A DNA stretch of 64,000 bases from Saprospiraceae bacterium (GTDB taxonomy: Bacteria; Bacteroidota; Bacteroidia; Chitinophagales; Saprospiraceae): the NCBI GenBank assembly GCA_016714985.1, contig JADKBS010000024.1:121098-185097 (forward strand), written 5' to 3'. Positions within the stretch are counted from its first letter, which is position 1, and each line of letters begins with the position of its first letter. The notes beneath the pieces are model-generated. The model was not told the DNA's origin and searched no databases. It saw only the letters and a program-made list of their open reading frames with translations. The position numbers and the translations under genes were made by a program. Below, one piece after another: positions 57,610 through 64,000 of this stretch.

Positions 57610-58032
57610 ATGCTTATCACACTCCAACGCCTCAACGACGCCGTCCATTTCGAGGCAAAAAACGACGACGGCAACACGATTCACATGGATGGCAGCCCCA
57701 GCATTGGCGGGGAGGGCAAGGGCGTGCGCCCCATGCAGGCGCTGCTCATGAGCTTGGCCGGCTGCAGCAGCATGGACGTGGTTTCGCTTTTAGCCAAAAT
57801 GCGCCAACCGCTTGAAGATATTCGGGTGGAAGTCAATGCTAACCGAGTGGACGCCATTCCTGCAGTTTTTGACAAAATACACCTGCAGTTTTTCCTGAAA
57901 GGCGATTTGGACCCAGAAAAAGTGGACAAGGCCATCAGCAAATCGGTGGATAAATACTGCTCGGTGGCAAGGATGATTGATAAAATGGCAGAGATAACTT
58001 GGGGCGTGGAGCTTGAAAAAGCTGGACAATAA
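57610..58032 (+). CDS. OsmC-family protein
   Basis: From ATG 57610 (MLITLQRLNDAVHFEAKNDD) the protein has 140 residues. It shows the OsmC fold pattern GVRPMQALLMSLAGCSSMDVV with a conserved Cys, but the second Cys is only in DKYCSVARMI. OsmC-type proteins are thiol peroxidases against organic hydroperoxides. An earlier ATG at 57574 lies within the palindrome and is less likely. It is 18 bases before the KilA-N gene. Confidence 0.85.
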   Translation: MLITLQRLNDAVHFEAKNDDGNTIHMDGSPSIGGEGKGVRPMQALLMSLAGCSSMDVVSLLAKMRQPLEDIRVEVNANRVDAIPAVFDKIHLQFFLKGDLDPEKVDKAISKSVDKYCSVARMIDKMAEITWGVELEKAGQ

Positions 58033-58050
58033 ACTGAAAACCAAGCCTTT

Positions 58051-58881
58051 ATGTCAAAACAAAAAATAACGGTGCTCGGGCTGGAAATCGTTGTTGAGCG
58101 GTTCGACAGTGAGGATTATATTTCCCTGACCGACATTGCGAAGCAAACGGAACGAAAGCCCGCCGACTCCATTGCCGATTGGCTGAGAAATGCGGCAACG
58201 CTGCTTTTTCTTCAAACTTGGGAGTTTTTGCACAACGAGAATTTTAAAGTCGGGCAAATGCACGAGTTTAGAATGGGCGCTGTGGACAATCGAAAATCCA
58301 TCAACCCGCAACGCTATGTGGAAGAAACTGGGGCCATCGGCTTGATTTCCAGGTCGGGCAGGTATGGCGGCACTTTTGCCCATTCCGACATTGCCACAAA
58401 TTTTTGCAATTGGCTCAGCCCTGAATTTCAGGTCTATTTCATCAAAGAATTCAAGCGGCTGAAAGAGGATGAGGCCGAGCGACTGGGGCTGACCTGGAAC
58501 CTTCGGCGGGAACTGGCCAAGGCCAACTACCCCATCCACACAGAGGCCGTGCGCACCAACTTGGTGCCGATGATTGACTGGAACACGAAACGGGAGGGCA
58601 TGCACTTCGCCAACGAAGCCGACCTGCTGAACCTTGCGGTCTTCGGCACCACGGCCAAGCAGTGGCGGGAGGCAAATCCCGATGCCAAGGGCAATATCCG
58701 TGACGCTGCGACCGAGCAGGAATTGCAAGTGCTATCGAACATGGAAAGCGCCAATGCCCTACTGATTGACAATGGCTTCAACAAGGAGGAACGCTTTGCC
58801 ATCCTCTCAAAACGTGCGGCACGGGAACTGGATATTTTGGGGGAAGTGAAGGCTGCGAAGGAGTTGAAAAAACTGAAATGA
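58051..58881 (+). CDS. KilA-N domain protein (paralogue)
   Basis: The 276-residue protein has the KilA-N domain (DYISLTDIAKQTERKPADSI, TWEFLHNENFKVGQMHEFRM, IGLISRSGRYGGTFAHSDIA, NWLSPEFQVYFIKEFKRLKE) and the same C-terminal half as the protein at 24827-25657 (ADLLNLAVFGTTAKQWREAN, NIRDAATEQELQVLSNM). The two are the same length. It probably binds DNA; its role is not known. It is followed by a short inverted repeat (ATTTGGGCCAGAT region at 58900). Confidence 0.85.
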   Translation: MSKQKITVLGLEIVVERFDSEDYISLTDIAKQTERKPADSIADWLRNAATLLFLQTWEFLHNENFKVGQMHEFRMGAVDNRKSINPQRYVEETGAIGLISRSGRYGGTFAHSDIATNFCNWLSPEFQVYFIKEFKRLKEDEAERLGLTWNLRRELAKANYPIHTEAVRTNLVPMIDWNTKREGMHFANEADLLNLAVFGTTAKQWREANPDAKGNIRDAATEQELQVLSNMESANALLIDNGFNKEERFAILSKRAARELDILGEVKAAKELKKLK

Positions 58882-58923
58882 CCCATTTTTAATCTGGCCC
58901 ATTTGGGCCAGATTAAAACACAA

Positions 58924-58970
58924 GCACCTCATTATCAACCTCATAAACCCTATCAACTTTATCAACCACA
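58924..58970. repeat. ATCAACC words before metZ
   Basis: Only the right-arm type is present: ATTATCAACC, TCATAAACC, CTATCAAC and TTTATCAACC, ending four bases before the metZ ATG at 58973. Confidence 0.8.
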
Positions 58971-58972
58971 GC

Positions 58973-60139
58973 ATGAATTTCGAAACCATCGCCATCCGCA
59001 CCCAAACCGACCGCACCCAGCACAGGGAGCATAGCACGCCTATTTTCCCCACCTCAAGCTTCGTCTTCGAGGATGCCGAGCAGATGCGGGCGCTCTTCGC
59101 CGACGAGCAGGAGGGCAATATCTACAGCCGTTTCACCAACCCCAGCGTGCGGGAGTTCGAGGAAAAAATGGCGCTGCTGGAAGGTGTGGAAGATGCCGTG
59201 GCCACCGCGACGGGCATGGCAGCCGTCTTTGCTTCGTTCCTCGCCTTCCTGAAATCGGGCGACCACCTGCTGGCCTCAAAGGCAGTCTTCGGGTCGAGCT
59301 ATACCATCATCACGCAATACCTGCCCAAATGGGGCATCAGCTTCGACTGGCTGCCGTCCGACACGGCACAGTGGCAGGATTTGGTGAAGCCAAACACCAG
59401 AATGCTTTTTTTGGAAACGCCCTCGAACCCCGGCCTCGACGTGATTGACCTCGCCTTCACCGGGCAGTTCTGCAAACACAACTCCTTGATTTTCAATATA
59501 GATAACTGCTTCGCAACGCCCTACCTGCAACAGCCCGCCCGCTTCGGGGCCGACCTAATCTCGCACTCCGCCACCAAATGGATTGACGGGCAGGGCCGAG
59601 TGCTTGGCGGCGTGGTGGCTGGCAGCAAGGCCATGATTGCCGAGGTGAAAAAGCTTTGCCGCAGCACAGGGCCGTCCCTTTCCCCATTCAATGCCTGGGT
59701 GCTGTCTAAAAGCCTAGAGACCTTGGCCGTGCGCATGGACCGCCATTGCGAGAACGCCCTTTTGCTTGCGCAATTTTTGGAAAAAAACGGGCAGGTGGCA
59801 CGGGTGATTTACCCCTTCCTCGATTCGCACCCGATGTGCGCCGTTGCGAAGCAACAAATGAAAAAAGGTGGCGGCATCGTGGCCTTTGAAATCAAGGGCG
59901 GGCTGGAGCAGGGCCGCCGTTTTCTGAACAGCGTCAAACTGTGCTCCCTCTCCGCCAACCTCGGCGATACCCGCAGCATCGTCACGCACCCGGCCAGCAC
60001 GACCCACGCCAAATTGACGGAGCAGGCCCGGCAAGACGTAGGCATCACGAACAGTTTGGTTCGGGTGAGCGTGGGATTGGAGCATATTGACGACATCATC
60101 AATGACATTGATAATGCACTGAAAACCAGTGCTTTGTAA
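58973..60139 (+). CDS. metZ: O-succinyl/O-acetylhomoserine sulfhydrylase or cystathionine gamma-synthase
   Basis: The 388-residue PLP enzyme of the Cys/Met metabolism family has SRFTNPSVREFEEKMALLEG, ATATGMAAVFASFLAFLKSG, FLETPSNPGLDVIDL and the PLP lysine in SHSATKWIDGQGRVLGG, the last pattern typical of MetZ-type sulfhydrylases. With metX nearby, the acyl donor is more likely acetylhomoserine. The product would be homocysteine by direct sulfide use. A Uma2 gene separates it from metX. Confidence 0.88.
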   Translation: MNFETIAIRTQTDRTQHREHSTPIFPTSSFVFEDAEQMRALFADEQEGNIYSRFTNPSVREFEEKMALLEGVEDAVATATGMAAVFASFLAFLKSGDHLLASKAVFGSSYTIITQYLPKWGISFDWLPSDTAQWQDLVKPNTRMLFLETPSNPGLDVIDLAFTGQFCKHNSLIFNIDNCFATPYLQQPARFGADLISHSATKWIDGQGRVLGGVVAGSKAMIAEVKKLCRSTGPSLSPFNAWVLSKSLETLAVRMDRHCENALLLAQFLEKNGQVARVIYPFLDSHPMCAVAKQQMKKGGGIVAFEIKGGLEQGRRFLNSVKLCSLSANLGDTRSIVTHPASTTHAKLTEQARQDVGITNSLVRVSVGLEHIDDIINDIDNALKTSAL

Positions 60140-60192
60140 TCTATTTCGCTTTTGATTTTGGAAAAACCTATTTTTGTAAAAAATCGGGACAA

Positions 60193-60846
60193 ATGATAGT
60201 TGAGGCAAAATATCCAACCACCAATCTTGAACGGCTCGAACTCGGCCCGGACACCGTTAGGTATCCTGCGTCATGGAAAGAATACCTCGACCTGCTGGAA
60301 GATTGCGAGTACCAAATTGAATATGATAACCACGAAATCATACTTATGAGCATTGCATCCGACCCCCACGAGGCAATTGTGGCCAACATGATTGGACGCT
60401 TCATTATTGCATTTGATAATCATGTTGATATGAACATCCGGGGCAGCAACCGGCACGTTTTCATCCCTGAATTTCAAAAGGACTATGCTCCCGACCTGCA
60501 TATAGTCAAGGGCGAGCCACAAATCCATCAGCTCCGCAAAGGCTTGACAGCCAACCTGAACCCCTGGCTGGTCGTGGAGGTGCTTTCACCGAGCACTTAT
60601 GTGCGGGATATGAACGAGAAGCTGCCCGCCTACAAAAAGATCAGCTCGTTGCGTCACATCGTCTATGTGTATCAAGACCGTCCATTGGTGACTATTTACA
60701 GCCGTATCGGCGATACTTCCGTTTGGGAAAACACCGACTTCGACCGATTGGAGGACAAGTTTGAGGTCGTTGGCAATCCCATTTACCTGAAAGATATTTA
60801 CAAAAAAGTCATTTTCCCGGAGCCGAAAAACGGTAAGAAGAAGTGA
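60193..60846 (+). CDS. Uma2 family (DUF820) putative endonuclease
   Basis: The 217-residue protein has the Uma2 pattern: a central AIVANMIGRFIIAF, YAPDLHIVKGE, and LVVEVLSPSTYVRDMNEKLP, then RHIVYVYQDRP. It begins with a proline-rich segment not seen in the copy at 22165. It sits between metZ and metX, apparently as a passenger. Its function is unsettled. Confidence 0.8.
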   Translation: MIVEAKYPTTNLERLELGPDTVRYPASWKEYLDLLEDCEYQIEYDNHEIILMSIASDPHEAIVANMIGRFIIAFDNHVDMNIRGSNRHVFIPEFQKDYAPDLHIVKGEPQIHQLRKGLTANLNPWLVVEVLSPSTYVRDMNEKLPAYKKISSLRHIVYVYQDRPLVTIYSRIGDTSVWENTDFDRLEDKFEVVGNPIYLKDIYKKVIFPEPKNGKKK

Positions 60847-60871
60847 GCAAGCTTGGACATTCCCACATACT

Positions 60872-61921
60872 ATGCAGCAAACAACCTACACCATCCCTGT
60901 CGAAATCCCCAACCTACAATTTTACCACTCCCCCCACCCCTTCCCGCTGGAAGCTGGCGGCGTTTTGCCGGAACTGACCATCGCCTACCACACCTACGGC
61001 ACGCTGAATGCCGAGCGGAACAACGTCATCTGGGTCTGCCATGCGCTCACGGCCAATTCCAATGTGGCGGATTGGTGGGCGGGCCTGTTCGGTTCGGGTA
61101 TTGTATTTGACCCGGAGCGCTATTTCATCGTTTGCGCCAATATCATCGGCTCGTGCTACGGCAGCACGGGGCCTCGCAGCATCAACCCTGAAACGGGCAA
61201 GGCTTATGGCTTGAACTTCCCGTTGGTGACGATTCGAGACTGGGCACAGGCACATGATTTGCTTCGCAAACACCTTGATATTCAAGAAATTGCGCTCTGC
61301 ATTGGCGGCTCATGCGGAGGGCACCAGGTGCTGGAATTTGCCTACCTGTTGCGCCAGCGAATCAAAAAAATGGCACTACTGGTGACGAGCGCACGGGAGA
61401 CCGCTTGGGCCATCGCCATCCACGAGGCGCAGAGAATGGCCATGCAAGCCGACCCCAGTTTTTACGAAGATGATGACAAAGGCGGCGCTGCCGGGATGCG
61501 GGCGGCAAGGGGAATGGGCTTGGTCACTTACCGAACTTTTGAGGCTTACCAGAACGGCCAAACAGACTCGGACGATAAGTTAAACGACTTAAAATCAGCC
61601 AGTTATATCCAGCATCAAGGCAAGAAACTGGAGCAGCGGTTCTATGCGCAATGCTACTGGTTTTTGTCGAAGGCGCTGGATTCGCACCACCTCGGGCGAG
61701 GACGGGGCGGGGCAGCAGCGGCATTGGCTGAGTTGGATATGCCCGCACTGGTGCTTTCCATTGATTCCGACCTGTTGATACCGCCGAGCGAACAGCGGTT
61801 CCTAGCAAACTATTTGCCGCAAGCGGAATTCGTCATGCTCGATTCACCTTACGGGCATGATGGATTTTTGATTGAAACCGAGCGGATTGGGGGGATTTTA
61901 CTCGACTTCCTCCAATCGTAA
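60872..61921 (+). CDS. metX: Homoserine O-acetyltransferase
   Basis: The 349-residue alpha/beta hydrolase has the MetX pattern: VCHALTANSNVADWWAGLFG, IGSCYGSTGPRS, the nucleophile elbow GGSCGGHQVLEF, and late Asp/His residues (SIDSDLLIPPSEQ, SPYGHDGFLIE). It activates homoserine for methionine synthesis and pairs with metZ upstream. Substrate preference between acetyl- and succinyl-CoA cannot be told from motifs alone. Confidence 0.93.
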   Translation: MQQTTYTIPVEIPNLQFYHSPHPFPLEAGGVLPELTIAYHTYGTLNAERNNVIWVCHALTANSNVADWWAGLFGSGIVFDPERYFIVCANIIGSCYGSTGPRSINPETGKAYGLNFPLVTIRDWAQAHDLLRKHLDIQEIALCIGGSCGGHQVLEFAYLLRQRIKKMALLVTSARETAWAIAIHEAQRMAMQADPSFYEDDDKGGAAGMRAARGMGLVTYRTFEAYQNGQTDSDDKLNDLKSASYIQHQGKKLEQRFYAQCYWFLSKALDSHHLGRGRGGAAAALAELDMPALVLSIDSDLLIPPSEQRFLANYLPQAEFVMLDSPYGHDGFLIETERIGGILLDFLQS

Positions 61922-61953
61922 ATCCCCGCCTGCCGGACGGGCAGGGTCAATCG

Positions 61954-63447
61954 TTAAAACGTAAATTGCAAAGCCGCATCCTTCGTCTCCAGCAGCGAAC
62001 TCCCCATCAGGTACTCGTCCACCTTGCGGGCACACTCTCGCCCCTCGCTGATGGCCCAGACGACGAGCGACTGCCCACGCCGCATATCGCCTGCACAGAA
62101 TACCTTGGAAATCGTGGTCTGGTATGTACGCTCCGAAGCCCGCACATTACCGACGCCCGTGGTCTCCACGCCGAGCTGGTCGAGCATCCCTTCTTTTTGC
62201 GGAAATAGAAAGCCCATCGCCAATAGCGCCAATTCGCAGGGGATTTCTCGCTCAGAACCAGGCACTTCGGCAAAGCTCGCCGGGCGGCCATCCTTTGCGC
62301 CAGTCCATTGAATATCAACGACTTGCAGCGCACGCAACTTGCCGTTTTCATCGCCCAAAAACGCTTTGGTCAAAATGGCAAACTGCCGCTCGCAGCCCTC
62401 CTCGTGCGAGGTCGTGGTTTTATAAACCATCGGGTAGGTCGGCCAGGGCATGTTCGGGGTGCGCTCCGTTGGGGGCGTTGGCATCAGTTCCAGCTGGGTA
62501 ACGGAAACTGCGCCCTGTCGGTTGGAAGTGCCCACGCAGTCGCTGCCCGTGTCGCCGCCGCCGATGACAACGACGTGCTTGCCCGTTGCGGCGATTTCGG
62601 TTGATAAAGGTTGATGAGGGTTGATAAAGGTTGATATTCCCGCTACCCGTTTGTTCTGCTGTTTCAAAAAATCCATCGCAAAATGGACGCCGTCCAGCTC
62701 CCGGCCGGGCACGGTCAAGTCCCTCGGAATGGTGGAGCCACCCGCCAGCACGATGGCGTGGAACTCCCGCAGCAGGTCGCCGACGGGGACGTTTTTGCCC
62801 ACCTCGGCATTGCAACGGAATACGATTCCCTCCTCCTCCATCAGCCGGATGCGGCGTTCAACGACCGATTTTTCCAGCTTGAAATCGGGAATGCCGTAGC
62901 GGAGCAGCCCACCTGGTGCGTCGTCCCGCTCGAAGACAGTGACCAAATGCCCAGCGCTGTTGAGTTGCGCAGCGGCAGCCAGTCCCGCCGGACCAGAGCC
63001 GACCACGGCAACCTTTTTGCCCGTTCGGACAATATGCTGCTTGGCCTGCACATAGCCCCGCTCGAAGGCGATTTCGACGATATGCCGCTCGATTTCCTCA
63101 ATGGCCACGGGCGGCTGGTTGATGCCCAGCACACAGGCACTCTCGCAGGGTGCCGGACAGATGCGCCCCGTGAACTCCGGGAAATTGTTCGTGCTGGCGA
63201 GTATCTCGTACGCCTCGTCGAACTTGCCCCGGTACACGGCATCGTTGAACTCCGGGATGACATTGCCCAGCGGGCAGCCGTTGTGGCAGAACGGGATGCC
63301 GCAGTCCATGCAGCGGCTGGCCTGCTTGTTGAGGTCGGCGGCGCTGTACTGCTGCACGAACTCGCCGAAGTGCTGCAGCCTGTTTTCCACGGCTTCCTTG
63401 GCGGGAAGCTGGCGGGTATTTTCTAAGAATCCGGTTGGTTTGCCCAT
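61954..63447 (-). CDS. gltD: Glutamate synthase small subunit
   Basis: The 497-residue protein has the 4Fe-4S Cys cluster CMDCGIPFCHNGCPLGN and CPAPCESACVLG, the FAD loop VVGSGPAGLAAAAQL and the NADPH loop VVIGGGDTGSDCVG. It passes electrons from NADPH to the large subunit GltB, which is not in the window. Between NKRVAG and EIAATGKH about 15 residues (ISTFINPHQPLST) are encoded by an inserted word repeat at 62598-62637; normal GltD proteins have a short linker there. A word-repeat block also precedes the ATG. Confidence 0.92.
   Translation of the reverse strand: MGKPTGFLENTRQLPAKEAVENRLQHFGEFVQQYSAADLNKQASRCMDCGIPFCHNGCPLGNVIPEFNDAVYRGKFDEAYEILASTNNFPEFTGRICPAPCESACVLGINQPPVAIEEIERHIVEIAFERGYVQAKQHIVRTGKKVAVVGSGPAGLAAAAQLNSAGHLVTVFERDDAPGGLLRYGIPDFKLEKSVVERRIRLMEEEGIVFRCNAEVGKNVPVGDLLREFHAIVLAGGSTIPRDLTVPGRELDGVHFAMDFLKQQNKRVAGISTFINPHQPLSTEIAATGKHVVVIGGGDTGSDCVGTSNRQGAVSVTQLELMPTPPTERTPNMPWPTYPMVYKTTTSHEEGCERQFAILTKAFLGDENGKLRALQVVDIQWTGAKDGRPASFAEVPGSEREIPCELALLAMGFLFPQKEGMLDQLGVETTGVGNVRASERTYQTTISKVFCAGDMRRGQSLVVWAISEGRECARKVDEYLMGSSLLETKDAALQFTF
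62598..62637. repeat. Word repeat inserted in frame in gltD
   Basis: Four GGTTGAT words in tandem (GGTTGATAAAGGTTGATGAG and on) lie within the coding region just before the NADPH loop. In the direction of gltD they read as ATCAACC words, the same orientation as the blocks before start codons elsewhere. Confidence 0.85.
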
Positions 63448-63456
63448 GCGGTACGG

Positions 63457-63494
63457 GTTGATAAAGGTTGATATGGTTGATAAGGGTTGATGGG
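63457..63494. repeat. Word repeat before the gltD start codon
   Basis: GGTTGATAAAGGTTGATATG and GTTGATAAGGGTTGATGG are, in gltD orientation, ATCAACC words ending about ten bases before the ATG at 63447. Confidence 0.85.
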
Positions 63495-63550
63495 GTCAAC
63501 GGGATAATTTGGAAGCAGAAATGGTTGGGCTATTAGAGGGTTGGGCTATT

Positions 63551-64000
63551 TCAATGGTGCGAGTATTTCCATCTTGATATTTTTGCCAAGAATGAAAGTT
63601 CCCTATCTCCAGACTTAATCTGTTGACAAATGTCTTTGGAAGCAGTTGCTTTTAATGAACTAATACCAGTTTTAGTTCTATACTCAATAGTTACTAGTTC
63701 ACTCTCAAATATTGTCCATAGTCTATAAGTAAGCTGCGACGCATGAATTCCTCTATCAAAAGCGGATAGTGTAGTTTTATCCTGAATAACTAAATAAATA
63801 TGCTCAAAATTTTCAGTATTAAGGTTAATCACTTCAAATCCTTGAGCAGAAATACCAGTTGCAAAAACCATAAACAAAGCCTCCTGACGTAATTTTAAAC
63901 TTGGATTATCCATAACTAAGTCATGGATTTCGTCCATATTATCGTAGGCGAAAAATTTGTGTGATAAATTAAGGACTTGAATTACGTAGTATAGCCTTCT
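63551..64000 (-). CDS. Unrecognised AT-rich gene, 5' end cut by window edge
   Basis: The frame is open from the right edge to a stop at 63551, giving at least 149 residues; an internal ATG at 63937 is unlikely to be the start. The protein is soluble (FEVINLNTENFEHIYLVIQD, FDRGIHASQLTYRLW, LVTIEYRTKTGISSLKA) with no motif I recognise. It is clearly richer in A and T than its neighbours, suggesting recent acquisition. It precedes gltD on the same strand, with 100 bases between. Confidence 0.55.
   Translation of the reverse strand, partial: RRLYYVIQVLNLSHKFFAYDNMDEIHDLVMDNPSLKLRQEALFMVFATGISAQGFEVINLNTENFEHIYLVIQDKTTLSAFDRGIHASQLTYRLWTIFESELVTIEYRTKTGISSLKATASKDICQQIKSGDRELSFLAKISRWKYSHH

Noticed and set aside
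58882..58972. A SAM riboswitch before metZ
   Set aside because: The gap is only about 90 bases, is filled by ATCAACC words, and shows no riboswitch core.
48362..63494. TTATCAACC words as a cluster of DnaA boxes or an origin
   Set aside because: They differ from the DnaA consensus TTATCCACA at two positions, occur at many scattered gene boundaries and inside gltD, and no dnaA or dnaN is nearby.

Overview
The window reads as chromosomal DNA of a free-living member of the Bacteroidota, probably a Saprospiria-like lineage (class and order are inference). The evidence is SusC/SusD proteins, several type IX secretion (T9SS) C-terminal sorting domains, promoters of the TAnnTTTG type, absence of Shine-Dalgarno sequences, and the Bacteroidota form of the arginine cluster (GNAT, argG, argC, argD, argF', argB, argE, argH). 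There is no phage, plasmid, rRNA, tRNA or CRISPR array.

Positions 1-29,000 are dominated by secreted phosphorus-scavenging proteins: a PhoX-type phosphatase, a giant T9SS protein with two choice-of-anchor-I modules and a phytase-like esterase module (split by a frameshift), two beta-propeller/phosphoesterase proteins, and a phosphonatase-like HAD hydrolase. Also here are a di-haem peroxidase (cut by the left edge), a cytochrome c/FG-GAP protein and its decayed copy, a membrane AraC regulator, a serine hydrolase, a VapBC-type pair, two Uma2-family genes in the window as a whole, a TonB receptor and a KilA-N protein. Positions 29,500-31,560 hold a glycosyltransferase divergent from an LpxH-like metallophosphoesterase.

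Positions 31,800-41,030 form a phosphonate-utilisation locus on the minus strand: SusC, SusD, a terminator, then PhnZ-like HD oxygenase, phosphonatase-like HAD, DUF5690 transporter and a TIGR03364-type FAD oxidoreductase. Upstream of SusC, of phnZ, of the giant esterase and of one phosphatase lie runs of an 11-bp direct repeat (CTTAACC plus four bases). In two clear cases these sit exactly 16 bp from a TAnnTTTG -7 element. This is the geometry of a PhoB box and ties the locus to the phosphate-stealing proteins. Further upstream are a Lys-rich protein, a kinase/M23/aminotransferase fusion, a porin (frameshifted) and an ammonium transporter.

Positions 48,100-57,470 are the arginine operon. It appears to begin with an almost leaderless 32-residue leader peptide with Arg-Arg-Arg near its end, followed by mutually exclusive hairpins and a terminator, so transcription attenuation by arginine supply is a good hypothesis. 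Almost every gene boundary in this operon carries a 10-bp word repeat (TTATCAACC and its complement), placed just before the start codon; the same words were inserted in frame into gltD. OsmC, a second KilA-N protein, metZ, Uma2, metX and gltD follow.

Five genes are broken by single-base indels, four of them in homopolymers, so residual sequencing error is the likeliest cause. Functional names rest on motif recognition by eye, without database searches.
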